Shown here: positions 1-7,035 of the stretch, piece by piece
Numbering within the stretch: the first letter of the stretch is position 1
How the letters are laid out: each line of letters opens with the position of its first letter
Assembly: GCA_900766785.1 (NCBI GenBank)
Contig: CAAFWT010000219.1
Location: 1 to 8,448, forward strand
Direction of reading: 5' to 3'
Origin: an uncultured Paraprevotella sp.
Lineage (GTDB): Bacteria; Bacteroidota; Bacteroidia; Bacteroidales; Bacteroidaceae
DNA: 8,448 nucleotides
Position numbers and translations under genes: made by a program
Notes under the pieces: generated by a model
What the model saw: only the letters and a program-made list of their open reading frames with translations
The model's database searches: none
What the model was told of the DNA's origin: nothing

Positions 1-13
1 CTGATCTTGGCAT
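1..13 (-). CDS. rplT: 50S ribosomal protein bL20, first codons only
   Basis: Only the start of the gene is inside the window: ATG CCA AGA TCA plus one more base on the minus strand, giving MPRS. Bacteroidetes bL20 proteins begin MPRSV, and rplT is the expected gene after rpmI in the thrS-infC-rpmI-rplT cluster. The leader is A-rich (AAAAAAGAAAAATT) without a Shine-Dalgarno sequence, which is normal for this phylum. bL20 is an early 23S rRNA-binding assembly protein of the 50S subunit and, in E. coli and Bacillus, represses its own operon by binding the mRNA. Identity rests on four residues plus position, so it is likely but not proven. Confidence 0.75.
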
Positions 14-32
14 AATTTTTCTTTTTTGAAAG

Positions 33-68
33 CCAGCGCCGTCTATCGTAGGACGAACTTCGTGCTGG
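33..68 (-). promoter_or_regulatory. Possible structured RNA in the rpmI-rplT gap
   Basis: The 108-base gap between rpmI and rplT can fold. CCAGC at 68-64 pairs with GCTGG at 37-33. Inside this lie a small inverted repeat (ACGAA-G-TTCGT, 63-53) and a GTC/GAC pair, so a branched fold is possible. It ends about 20 bases before the rplT ATG. A role in bL20 or bL35 feedback is inference from other bacteria; no known Bacteroidetes leader family was recognised. Confidence 0.3.
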
Positions 69-121
69 ACATCCGGTTAAACACTTAAGTGAAAACTATT
101 ATCCTGTACTCTGAATGACTA

Positions 122-319
122 TTAACGCTTGCAGAGGAGGTCACGCACCTGCTTCATGTTCTCAGTGACAACGATGTCGCTGTGATCCAGGTTGCGCTTC
201 TGCTTCTTGGTCTTCTTGGTCAGGATGTGGCTGTGGTATGCGTGGTGACGCTTTACCTTACCAGTACCGGTGAATGAGAATCTCTTCTTAGCACCAGAAT
301 TAGTCTTAACTTTTGGCAT
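122..319 (-). CDS. rpmI: 50S ribosomal protein bL35
   Basis: Encodes 65 residues, the usual bL35 length. The N-terminus MPKVKTNSGAKKRF is the family signature (MPKxKTxxxAxKRF), followed by the basic stretch GKVKRHHAYHSHILTKKTKK and a C-terminus with a conserved-looking VRDLL. bL35 is a small basic protein of the 50S subunit that contacts 23S rRNA. The start is the ATG at 319; the bases before it are A/T-rich (AATAAATATAATCAATT) without a Shine-Dalgarno sequence. It follows infC by 103 bases, a gap that contains a foldable element, and precedes rplT by 108 bases. Co-transcription with infC and rplT is expected. Nothing in the reading frame is odd. Confidence 0.97.
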   Translation of the reverse strand: MPKVKTNSGAKKRFSFTGTGKVKRHHAYHSHILTKKTKKQKRNLDHSDIVVTENMKQVRDLLCKR

Positions 320-353
320 AATTGATTATATTTATTTATTGTTTAAATGACAG

Positions 354-383
354 GCGTGGCAACGCATATACCAGGCGTTACGC
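354..383 (-). promoter_or_regulatory. Bulged hairpin in the infC-rpmI gap
   Basis: On the minus strand GCGT (383-380) and AACGC (379-375) pair with GCGTT (365-361) and ACGC (357-354). This gives nine base pairs with a three-base GCC bulge on one side (360-358) and a nine-base loop (374-366). No T-run follows, so it is not an intrinsic terminator. It lies 35-64 bases upstream of the rpmI start, comparable in position to the element through which bL20 represses rpmI in E. coli. The fold is visible in the sequence; a regulatory role is inference. Confidence 0.4.
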
Positions 384-422
384 ACTACCCTTTTTGGTTT
401 CTCTGTGTAGTGTGACAGGATA

Positions 423-1085
423 TCAATCGTCAAAGACTTCGCCCTCAACTTTTGGTCCTGTATACTCCTTGCGTGCCTTCTGCTGAGGGGCTTTCTTTTC
501 ACGTGGAAGTTCTGCCGTCTGCTCCAGCAATGTGGACTCAAGTACTTTCTTTGCGCCTTGGGGCTGCTTCTTGGGAGCTATGAACATGATCATTCGCTTT
601 CCCTCGAGCTGTGGCATCTGCTCCACCTTGCCGTAATCTTCCAGATCAGCAGCAAAACGCAAGAGCAATACCTCACCCTGTTCCTTGAACAGAATGCTTC
701 GTCCCTTGAAGAAGACAAATGCCTTCACCTTGTCGCCATCGGTAAGGAAACCCTTTGCATGTTTCAACTTGAACTCGTAGTCGTGATCGTCGGTCTGGGG
801 TCCGAAACGGATTTCTTTCACATCCACCTTGACCTGCTTGGCCTTCATTTCCTTCTGATGCTTCTTCTGCTGATAGAGGAACTTACTGTAATCTATCAAC
901 CTGCACACAGGAGGTTGGGCATTGGGAGAGATTTCCACCAGATCCACTCCCTTCTGCTCTGCCAGATGCAAGGCATTACGGGTGGGCATCACTGTGGATT
1001 CTATACCATCACCTACAATGCGTACCTCACGTACACGAATCTGTTCGTTTACACGATACTGTTGCTTAGCGTTGTCTTTCTTCAT
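423..1085 (-). CDS. infC: Translation initiation factor IF-3
   Basis: Encodes 220 residues. IF-3 binds the 30S subunit, keeps 50S off and proofreads the initiator tRNA-start codon pairing. The N-terminal domain (about 8-77) contains YRVNEQIRVREVRIVGD and VDLVEISPNAQPPVCRLIDYSKFLY. The C-terminal domain (about 84-172) contains VKEIRFGPQTDDHDYEFKL, KVKAFVFFKGRS and the conserved QMPQLEGKRM. Residues 173-220 are a Lys/Pro/Gln/Glu-rich tail absent from the 180-residue E. coli protein but usual in Bacteroidetes. The start is a normal ATG, not the AUU used for autocontrol in E. coli, so that mechanism is not evident here. It begins 25 bases after the thrS stop. A perfect 9-bp tandem repeat, 1085-1093 and 1094-1102 (CGTTTTTAA on the minus strand), abuts the start. 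Confidence 0.97.
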   Translation of the reverse strand: MKKDNAKQQYRVNEQIRVREVRIVGDGIESTVMPTRNALHLAEQKGVDLVEISPNAQPPVCRLIDYSKFLYQQKKHQKEMKAKQVKVDVKEIRFGPQTDDHDYEFKLKHAKGFLTDGDKVKAFVFFKGRSILFKEQGEVLLLRFAADLEDYGKVEQMPQLEGKRMIMFIAPKKQPQGAKKVLESTLLEQTAELPREKKAPQQKARKEYTGPKVEGEVFDD

Positions 1086-1110
1086 TAAAAACGTTAAAAA
1101 CGGTGCAAAA

Positions 1111-3072
1111 TTAATACTTTTCCGTCATACGGCGCACCTCTTCGCAGATTTTCTTCGCAAAATCTTCGAATTTCATGGTGCCTTGCTCACCACCGCCTTG
1201 CTTTCTGAAGCTTACAAGTCCTTCTGCAGCTTCTTTCTCGCCTACGATGACCATATAAGGGACATGCTTGAGCTCGGTATCGCGAATCTTACGACCTATC
1301 TTCTCGCTTCTGTCGTCGATATAAGCGCGAACGTCGTGCTGGTCGAAATATTCCTTTACCTGCTGAGCATAATCATTGAACTTTTCTGAAATGGGAAGGA
1401 TGGCCACCTGATCGGGGGTGAGCCAGAGTGGGAACTTACCTGCTGTGTGCTCGATGAGTACAGCCACGAAACGCTCCATGGAACCGAAAGGTGCACGATG
1501 GATCATGACAGGGCGGTGCTTCTTGTTGTCCTCACCCACATACTCGAGCTGGAATCTCTGAGGCAACTGATAGTCCACCTGAATGGTACCCAACTGCCAA
1601 CGACGTCCGATGGCATCCTTGACCATGAAATCAAGTTTGGGACCATAGAAGGCAGCCTCACCCAGTTCGCAACGAGCCTTCATACCTTTCTCTGCACACG
1701 CATCAATGATGGCTTGCTCGGCCGTGGCCCAATCCTCGTCACTGCCAATATACTTTTCTGTATTCTTGGGGTCACGCAAGGAAATCTGTACCTCAACGTT
1801 CTCCTCTGAGAAATTGAATATGTAGAACACGTGCTGGATAATCTCCATCACCTTGATGAACTCATCCTTCACCTGGTCGGGACGACAGAAGATATGGGCA
1901 TCGTCCTGAGTGAAGCAACGCACACGGGTGAGTCCGTGCAGCTCACCGCTCTGCTCGTAGCGATATACAGTACCGAATTCTGCACAGCGGAAGGGCAGTT
2001 CCTTGTACGAACGGGGCTTGTTGGCATACACTTCGCAATGATGAGGGCAGTTCATAGGCTTCAGCAGATATTCCTCACCCTCCTCAGGTGTCTGTATGGG
2101 CTGGAAACTATCCTTACCATAATGATCCCAGTGACCAGAAGTCTGATACAGATTCTTGCCTCCGATATTGGGAGTGATAACCTCCTGATATCCGTACTGT
2201 CGCTGTATCTTGCGCAACATATCCTGAAGGCGCAGACGCAGGTCGGTTCCCTTTGGAAGCCAGATGGGCAATCCCTTACCCACACGCTCGGAGAACATGA
2301 AGAGCTCCATCTCCTTGCCTATCTTGCGATGATCTCTCTTCTTGGCCTCCTCCAGCATAGTAAGATACTCTGTGAGCATCTTCTGCTTGGGGAAAGAGAT
2401 GCCATAGATGCGCTGCATCTGATCCTTGCTGGCATCGCCACGCCAGAAAGCACCTGCCACGCTCATCAGCTTGACAGCCTTGATGATGCCTGTGGAGGTC
2501 AGATGGGGACCCTTGCAAAGGTCGGTAAAGTTACCTTGTGTATAGGTGGATATGGTACCGTCCTCCAGATCCTGCTCGATATGCTCCACCTTATAGACCT
2601 GACCTGCCGACTGGAACTGTGCTATGCACTCTGCCTTGGCCACCTCCTTGCGCACCAAGGGCTCGTCCTTACGTGCCAGCTCAATCATCTTATTCTCGAT
2701 GTCCTTGAAATCTCCCTCGCCTATCTGCTTGCCATCGGGAAGCAACACATCATAGAAGAATCCATTCTCGATGGCAGGACCGAAGCCGAACTGGATACCG
2801 GGATACAGCTCCTGCAAAGCTTCTGCCAGCAGGTGGGCACTGGTATGCCAGAAGGCATGCTTACCCTGCTCGTCCTCAAATTTATAGAGGTTGATAGCAG
2901 CATCCTCATTGATAGGGCGATTGAGTTCCACCGTCTCTCCATTCACACCGCAAGCCACCACATCCTGGGCCAAACGATGAGAAATACTCTCTGCTATCTG
3001 CAAACCTGTCACCCCAGATTCATACTCCCGAACCGAACCGTCGGGAAAAGTTATCTTAATCATAGATGTCAT
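1111..3072 (-). CDS. thrS: Threonine--tRNA ligase
   Basis: Encodes 653 residues, close to the usual 640-650 and complete. It charges tRNA-Thr with threonine in the cytoplasm. Domains in order: TGS (about 4-65); editing domain with H76xxxH80 and C186xxxH190, which remove mis-attached serine; class II catalytic core with C342 (MNCPHHCE), H393 (DDAHIF) and H525 (MIHRAPFG) as the zinc ligands that recognise threonine; motif 2 around R371 (GTVYRYEQSG); motif 3 (GSMERF, R534); and the anticodon-binding domain (about 550-650). ATGs at 3072 and 3063 are both possible; the latter gives MIKITFPDGS, the form I recall for Bacteroides homologues, and may be the true start. It lies 133 bases after the TPR gene with its own promoter candidate, and 25 bases before infC. 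Confidence 0.98.
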   Translation of the reverse strand: MTSMIKITFPDGSVREYESGVTGLQIAESISHRLAQDVVACGVNGETVELNRPINEDAAINLYKFEDEQGKHAFWHTSAHLLAEALQELYPGIQFGFGPAIENGFFYDVLLPDGKQIGEGDFKDIENKMIELARKDEPLVRKEVAKAECIAQFQSAGQVYKVEHIEQDLEDGTISTYTQGNFTDLCKGPHLTSTGIIKAVKLMSVAGAFWRGDASKDQMQRIYGISFPKQKMLTEYLTMLEEAKKRDHRKIGKEMELFMFSERVGKGLPIWLPKGTDLRLRLQDMLRKIQRQYGYQEVITPNIGGKNLYQTSGHWDHYGKDSFQPIQTPEEGEEYLLKPMNCPHHCEVYANKPRSYKELPFRCAEFGTVYRYEQSGELHGLTRVRCFTQDDAHIFCRPDQVKDEFIKVMEIIQHVFYIFNFSEENVEVQISLRDPKNTEKYIGSDEDWATAEQAIIDACAEKGMKARCELGEAAFYGPKLDFMVKDAIGRRWQLGTIQVDYQLPQRFQLEYVGEDNKKHRPVMIHRAPFGSMERFVAVLIEHTAGKFPLWLTPDQVAILPISEKFNDYAQQVKEYFDQHDVRAYIDDRSEKIGRKIRDTELKHVPYMVIVGEKEAAEGLVSFRKQGGGEQGTMKFEDFAKKICEEVRRMTEKY

Positions 3073-3106
3073 GAATTATATATTCCTTCTTTACTGATGC
3101 GTTTCT

Positions 3107-3137
3107 ATTGCCTATTGTATTTCTATACTTATGCAAT
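3107..3137 (-). promoter_or_regulatory. Possible hairpin in the thrS leader
   Basis: On the minus strand ATTGC (3137-3133) pairs with GCAAT (3111-3107), and inside it GTAT (3128-3125) pairs with ATAC (3120-3117) around a four-base AGAA loop. A four- and a five-base internal loop separate the stems. It would sit at the very 5' end of a transcript started from the candidate promoter at 3145. E. coli ThrRS represses itself through leader hairpins mimicking its tRNA anticodon arm; there is no clear tRNA-Thr-like loop here, so function is open. Confidence 0.25.
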
Positions 3138-3144
3138 GGAAATG

Positions 3145-3152
3145 CAAAATTA
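3145..3152 (-). promoter_or_regulatory. Candidate -7 element for thrS
   Basis: The minus strand reads TAATTTTG, a full match to the Bacteroidetes sigma-ABfr -7 consensus TAnnTTTG, about 70 bases upstream of the thrS start. No good TTTG occurs 19-21 bases further upstream, so the promoter is incomplete. It would allow thrS and the ribosomal genes to be transcribed separately from the TPR gene and def, which fits the 133-base gap. Confidence 0.4.
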
Positions 3153-3205
3153 CTCCTTTTTAACGAAAGTGACATTGATAAAGAAAAGTTTTTGCCCCTT
3201 GGCGA

Positions 3206-5236
3206 CTACTTTTTCTGAGTTGAATAATGTTTGATAAGACTATATGCCGTATAAAGTCCCAACTCACCAGCCTGACTGAGATCAGTAAGTCCCTGCTCGG
3301 TGTCTCCTGCCAGGATATGTGCCACACCACGACTGTAATAGGCATCGGGGAACTTACTGTCTAATGTCAATGCCTGGTCAAACATCCTGATAGCTCCAGC
3401 ATAATCGGACAACTGCACCATAAGGCAAGCCGTATTATAGAGGAGATAAGGGGATTCGGGATGCTCTTCCAATGCTCGGTTGTAGTCCTGCAGAACCATC
3501 AGATAACCCAGCCGGAGGTCGGAGGCTGAGGATGTGGTCTGAGAAACCTCCAGTTGTGCAAAACGGCATTGCGCACGCAGCATGAGTCCCACCTGTGAGT
3601 GTGGATCCCGCTGAAGATAATCATTCATATCGGCGATGGCATTCTCGAAGTCACGTACATGATAATAGTCCAAAGCCCTACGCAAGAGCAGAGTCGTGTC
3701 GTGAGGTTTGCTTTCGAGTGCTGCTGTTGTCTGGGCAATGGAGTTCATATGTTCATCGGTCTGTGACGCATCCAGCCCTCCCTCGTGATTGGTCAGATAG
3801 AGAGTGGCAGGAAGTAGGCGGGCAGTGTTGAGATTCTCCACCTCCTGACTAAAGGGGACATATGTGTTCAGTTCTGATTTCTGTGTGTGATAAGAGATTA
3901 CGTATATAGGTTCCACTCTCAGGCTGCTCTGTCTGTTCTGCACATGTCCGCGATAATCGCTTGCATACTCATTTTCCTGGTGCTGTACGTCTTCCTCCAC
4001 CAGTTTGTTATAATCCTCTATGGCGTGCTCGCTCTTCTTGCGTGTGCGCTTGTCCTTCTTGTATGTTCCCTGAGCCACCTGCATGCTTGCCTTGAGCAGT
4101 GCAAACTCATCACGCTCTGCCCCATAGACGTCTCCTATCTTACGCCGAATGGCAGCACGCTTGCGGTATCCCTCCCAGAACTGAGGATAATCGCGAATGA
4201 CTGCGCTGATGTCTCTGATGGCACCTTTATAGTCGCCCACATTGTCAAGCATGAGTGCACGATTGTAGAGAGCAATGGTATTGTCGGGCTCCAGCTTGAG
4301 CACAAAGTCAAAGTCTTCTATGGCCAGATTGTCTTCTCCCACACTGGCACGCAAGAGTCCACGGTTGAAATGCCCAAGGTAATTGTTGGGATCGAGATCA
4401 AGGGCGGCATCATAATCCGACATAGCCCCTCGGAGATTATCCTGATAATAACGTGCAAGGGCACGGTTGATATACAGGCCTGCCATCTTGGGCAACTGTA
4501 CCAGCGCCTTGTCCAGCGAGTTCTCGGCCTGAGCATATTCCTTGCGCAGCGACTGGAACATAGCTTTCAGGCTCCAGGCCTGTCCTAGATACTCGTCCAA
4601 GGAGAGAGCCTGGTCCACCCATTGCTCTGCCCTTACGCTATCTTCCAGTGCAAGGGCGACCTGGGCCTTGAGGGTATAGTGCTCGGCATCCTTGGGCCAA
4701 TACCTTATCATCTGGTCAAGTGAGGAATCGGCCCGCGCATACTCCTTGAGTTCCATCTGACAGAGCACCAGGTTATGCCAGCTGTTCTTGTCCAGCGGCG
4801 AGATACGTATAGCATGCACATAATCTGTCTCGGCCTGCACATACCGTCCGCGATTGATACTGCATAGGGCACGCAACATGTAGTACTGCCCCATGTAGGG
4901 ATTGCGCTCCAATGCGCTTCCGCAGTCAATCTCAGCCCCCTGATAGTCCTCCAGATAAAACTTGGCCAGTCCGCGATAGAAATAGGGTTCTGCCAGCCAA
5001 GGCTTGGCATTGATGACCAGATTGAACCTCTGGATGGCCAGCACATAATCCTCATAATACAAGGCATTGCGCCCCATGAGCAATACGCGCTCAGCATTAA
5101 TCTGCGCTATTGCATCCACTCCTGATAGCAACATCACGCCCAGCACCATCAGGCTCAGGGTATGCCTTATTCTGCCAACCATCCTTTCCATGTATCCCTC
5201 TCGGCCTCTCTGCATGGGGGTAAGCACCCTTGGCAT
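3206..5236 (-). CDS. Secreted tetratricopeptide-repeat protein
   Basis: Encodes 676 residues. A hydrophobic stretch at 27-38 ending DAIA|Q near residue 44-45 looks like a Sec signal peptide, so the protein is probably periplasmic or outer-membrane associated. About ten TPR units run from 50 to 380 (examples AIEDFDFVLKLEPDN, AIRDISAVIRDYP). A charged non-TPR linker at about 381-510 contains VEPIYVISY, and about four more TPRs follow at 512-660 (AIRMFDQALTLDSKFPDAYYSRG). TPR arrays mediate protein contacts; partner and function are unknown. The ATG at 5236 follows AGGAG by seven bases and the def stop by 13, but ATGs at 5191 or 5182 give a more typical signal peptide (MERMVGRIRHTLSLMV). Similar proteins between def and thrS occur in Bacteroides as I recall, so the context looks conserved, although nothing ties it directly to translation. 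Confidence 0.9.
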   Translation of the reverse strand: MPRVLTPMQRGREGYMERMVGRIRHTLSLMVLGVMLLSGVDAIAQINAERVLLMGRNALYYEDYVLAIQRFNLVINAKPWLAEPYFYRGLAKFYLEDYQGAEIDCGSALERNPYMGQYYMLRALCSINRGRYVQAETDYVHAIRISPLDKNSWHNLVLCQMELKEYARADSSLDQMIRYWPKDAEHYTLKAQVALALEDSVRAEQWVDQALSLDEYLGQAWSLKAMFQSLRKEYAQAENSLDKALVQLPKMAGLYINRALARYYQDNLRGAMSDYDAALDLDPNNYLGHFNRGLLRASVGEDNLAIEDFDFVLKLEPDNTIALYNRALMLDNVGDYKGAIRDISAVIRDYPQFWEGYRKRAAIRRKIGDVYGAERDEFALLKASMQVAQGTYKKDKRTRKKSEHAIEDYNKLVEEDVQHQENEYASDYRGHVQNRQSSLRVEPIYVISYHTQKSELNTYVPFSQEVENLNTARLLPATLYLTNHEGGLDASQTDEHMNSIAQTTAALESKPHDTTLLLRRALDYYHVRDFENAIADMNDYLQRDPHSQVGLMLRAQCRFAQLEVSQTTSSASDLRLGYLMVLQDYNRALEEHPESPYLLYNTACLMVQLSDYAGAIRMFDQALTLDSKFPDAYYSRGVAHILAGDTEQGLTDLSQAGELGLYTAYSLIKHYSTQKK

Positions 5237-5249
5237 GCAGCATCTCCTA

Positions 5250-5807
5250 TCAGCGGCGAAGCTTTACCTTATAGTTACAGGAAAAGCGTCCCTTGAGGAT
5301 GGATTGCAGTTTGGAACGTGTCATCTGACGGCGCAGTCCCTGCAGATGATCGGTAAACACCACTCCCTCCAGGTGGTCAAACTCATGTTGCATGACACGT
5401 GCGAGGTATCCGTCCACCCATTCGTCATGTGGCTGAAACTGATCGTCGAGATAGGTGACACGGATACGTGTAGGACGCCTTACACTCTCGTGGATACCGG
5501 GAATGCTGAGACATCCCTCCTCGGAAACATCCGTCTCAGTATCATCATACTCCAGGATATGAGGATTGATGAAGGTGCGGATATAGCCCTTGTACTCTGG
5601 CATGGTGTCGGAGATCATATCCAAGTTGATAACCACCAGCCTGATGCTGTATCCCACCTGCGGAGCAGCCAGGCCAATGCCTTCACTCCTGTCCAGGGTG
5701 TCATACATATCCTGGATGAGCTGATCCAACTGAGGATACTCTCTGTCGATATCTTCGGCAACTTTGCGCAGCACAGGTTGCCCGTATGTATATATAGGTA
5801 ATATCAT
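5250..5807 (-). CDS. def: Peptide deformylase
   Basis: Encodes 185 residues. It removes the formyl group from the N-terminal methionine of nascent proteins at the ribosome, using a bound metal. The three family motifs are present: GIGLAAPQ (43-50), EGCLS (97-101, metal ligand C99) and HEFDH (141-145, ligands H141 and H145 with catalytic E142). The N-terminus MILPIYTYGQPVLRKVAED matches Bacteroides homologues, so the start is the ATG at 5807. The frame extends two codons further to a TTG at 5813, which I do not favour. A basic C-terminal tail (CNYKVKLRR) ends the protein. It begins 72 bases after ruvX and ends 13 bases before the TPR gene. Confidence 0.97.
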   Translation of the reverse strand: MILPIYTYGQPVLRKVAEDIDREYPQLDQLIQDMYDTLDRSEGIGLAAPQVGYSIRLVVINLDMISDTMPEYKGYIRTFINPHILEYDDTETDVSEEGCLSIPGIHESVRRPTRIRVTYLDDQFQPHDEWVDGYLARVMQHEFDHLEGVVFTDHLQGLRRQMTRSKLQSILKGRFSCNYKVKLRR

Positions 5808-5879
5808 AATCAAAGTATTTTGTGTGCAGAGGGCATGGATATGTCCCTTTCTGGAGAGAGCTCTGCCATACCAGGGGTA

Positions 5880-6299
5880 TCAAATCCCTTTGCGTCTGTC
5901 CATCCATCCCTGCAGGATGATTACTGCACTGATTTCATCCACCAGTGCCTTGTTGCGTCTGGCCATCTTGCCCAGACCACCCTCGAGCATGGTCTGATGG
6001 GCCAGCACACTGGTGTACCTCTCGTCCCACATGTCCAAAGGAATGTGAGGGAACTGCTTCTTCAGCCTGTCGGCGAATGCCATTACTCGAGGCAAGTTGT
6101 CACTGTCACGCCCATTCGTTTGCTTGGGGAGTCCCAATACAAATCGCTCCACGGGCTCGCTTGCCACATATTTCTTGATGAAATCCATCAACTGCGGTGT
6201 GGGCACTGTGGTCAGTCCTCCCGCTATTATCTGCAAAGGGTCCGTCACAGCCAAACCTGTACGACGGACCCCGTAGTCTATTGACAAGACCCTTCCCAT
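5880..6299 (-). CDS. ruvX: RuvX/YqgF family RNase H-fold nuclease
   Basis: Encodes 139 residues, the usual length. It has the RNase H-like fold of the YqgF family, described both as a putative Holliday junction resolvase and, in E. coli, as a nuclease for 16S rRNA 5'-end maturation. Likely catalytic acidic residues are visible: D8 in LSIDYG, E93 in DERYTS and D121 in VDEISA. The glycine-rich VLGLPKQTNG (54-63) is also typical. The ATG at 6299 gives MGRVLSIDYG, the standard N-terminus. It starts 31 bases after the SPOR gene stop and is followed by def after 72 bases. Its place in a translation cluster fits the rRNA-processing role at least as well as a recombination role, but that is inference. 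Confidence 0.93.
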   Translation of the reverse strand: MGRVLSIDYGVRRTGLAVTDPLQIIAGGLTTVPTPQLMDFIKKYVASEPVERFVLGLPKQTNGRDSDNLPRVMAFADRLKKQFPHIPLDMWDERYTSVLAHQTMLEGGLGKMARRNKALVDEISAVIILQGWMDRRKGI

Positions 6300-6330
6300 G
6301 TGTATCTGTTACAGCGGAAGGATTCCTGAA

Positions 6331-6816
6331 TTACTTCTGATAAAGCAACCAAGCACCAGGATACTGAGCTTCGAGAACAGCGCGGCTCTGAGCAGCCTCA
6401 CCCTTGGTATCGAAACTTGTTGCCACCACACGATACATAGGACCCTGAGTGGTGGAAGCCTGTACCACACGGGGAGTATATCCCTTGCCAGCCAAAGTGT
6501 TGCTCAAGCCAGTTGCATTGGATTTAACACCGAAACTACCAACTACCACACTATATGCCTTCAGAGGTGCACCAGAGACCAACTGAACGTTTTCTGTGCG
6601 TACACTTACATTGCTGTAATCAGTAGCAGGCTTGGTGGTGGTCACAGGAGTAACAGTCACGTTGGTTGTGTTCTGAGTAGGAGTGGTAACAGGAGTAGTG
6701 GTCTGTGTAGCCTGAGCCTTTTCAAAAGCCTTCTTATAGGCACTCTCCTTGCTCTTACATGATGTCATGGCCAACACCATGCACAGTGTAGCACCCATCA
6801 ATAAAGTCTTCTTCAT
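6331..6816 (-). CDS. SPOR-domain lipoprotein
   Basis: Encodes 161 residues. The N-terminus MKKTLLMGATLCMVLAMTSC is a lipoprotein signal peptide with the lipidated cysteine at C20 in the lipobox AMTSC. A charged stretch (21-35) and a Thr/Pro-rich linker (36-66) follow. Residues 85-161 form a SPOR domain (AYSVVVGSF, MYRVVATSF and a final LLYQK). SPOR domains bind denuded peptidoglycan glycans, often at division septa, so the protein is probably anchored in the outer membrane and reaches the cell wall. The sequence after C20 (KSKES) is not an obvious surface-export signal. The frame stays open upstream to 6897, but the ATG at 6816 is the only start giving a signal peptide. It is the first gene of the minus-strand cluster, driven by the promoter at 6885-6916. 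Confidence 0.93.
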   Translation of the reverse strand: MKKTLLMGATLCMVLAMTSCKSKESAYKKAFEKAQATQTTTPVTTPTQNTTNVTVTPVTTTKPATDYSNVSVRTENVQLVSGAPLKAYSVVVGSFGVKSNATGLSNTLAGKGYTPRVVQASTTQGPMYRVVATSFDTKGEAAQSRAVLEAQYPGAWLLYQK

Positions 6817-6884
6817 AATTGGAATTGTTATTTTGAAATACGTTTTACTAATCCTCTGTTCTCTAATATTGTTACATTGTGGCA

Positions 6885-6916
6885 CAAAATTAGTCATTTA
6901 TCCCTATTCATGCAAT
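6885..6916 (-). promoter_or_regulatory. Bacteroidetes-type promoter for the minus-strand cluster
   Basis: The minus strand carries TAATTTTG (6892-6885), a full match to TAnnTTTG, with ATTG (6916-6913) 20 bases upstream, a three-of-four match to the -33 consensus TTTG. Transcription would start near 6880, leaving a leader of about 65 bases before the SPOR lipoprotein ATG at 6816. Confidence 0.6.
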
Positions 6917-6966
6917 AGGTTATACATAAAAAACGTTAACTTTCCAAGAATTTCACAGCAAGATGC

Positions 6967-6997
6967 TTTGCAGAGCACGCAGAAAAGGGTACATTTG
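6967..6997 (+). promoter_or_regulatory. Bacteroidetes-type promoter for the YtxH/holin-like operon
   Basis: TTTG (6967-6970), a 19-base spacer and TACATTTG (6990-6997) match the Bacteroidetes consensus TTTG-N19/21-TAnnTTTG at every defined position. Transcription would start near 7001-7004, giving a short leader of about 32-35 bases that contains the Shine-Dalgarno sequence. It is divergent from the promoter at 6885-6916. Confidence 0.7.
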
Positions 6998-7023
6998 CAT
7001 TGAGTAAGATTACATAACTAAAA

Positions 7024-7033
7024 AAGGAGGTGA
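7024..7033 (+). promoter_or_regulatory. Full-length Shine-Dalgarno sequence
   Basis: AAGGAGGTGA complements ten consecutive bases of the 16S rRNA 3' end (UCACCUCCUU), with five bases between GGAGG and the ATG at 7036. It fixes that ATG rather than the in-frame GTG at 7030, which lies inside it. Such strong sites are rare in Bacteroidetes, where genes are mostly read from A-rich leaders. Confidence 0.85.
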
Positions 7034-7035
7034 AT

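Noticed and set aside
3073..3140. T-box riboswitch before thrS
   Set aside because: The leader is too short, has no T-box sequence or terminator, and T-boxes are not expected in Bacteroidetes.
3184..3213. Terminator between the TPR gene and thrS
   Set aside because: AAAAGT/ACTTTT with a short GCC/GGC inside is weak, overlaps the stop codon and lacks a proper T-run after it.
1831..3234. A 467-codon open frame on the plus strand, antisense to thrS
   Set aside because: It lies opposite an unmistakable thrS, has no recognisable domain and reads as the low-stop mirror of a coding strand.
3887..4588. A hydrophobic plus-strand frame of 233 codons opposite the TPR gene
   Set aside because: The apparent membrane segments are the complement of charged TPR codons; there is no independent start signal.
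5067..5801. A 244-codon plus-strand frame opposite def and the start of the TPR gene
   Set aside because: Shadow of two well-supported genes; it crosses their junction and shows no family features.
6331..6897. Longer N-terminus for the SPOR lipoprotein
   Set aside because: The extension would cover the promoter's -7 element and bury the lipoprotein signal peptide that starts at 6816.
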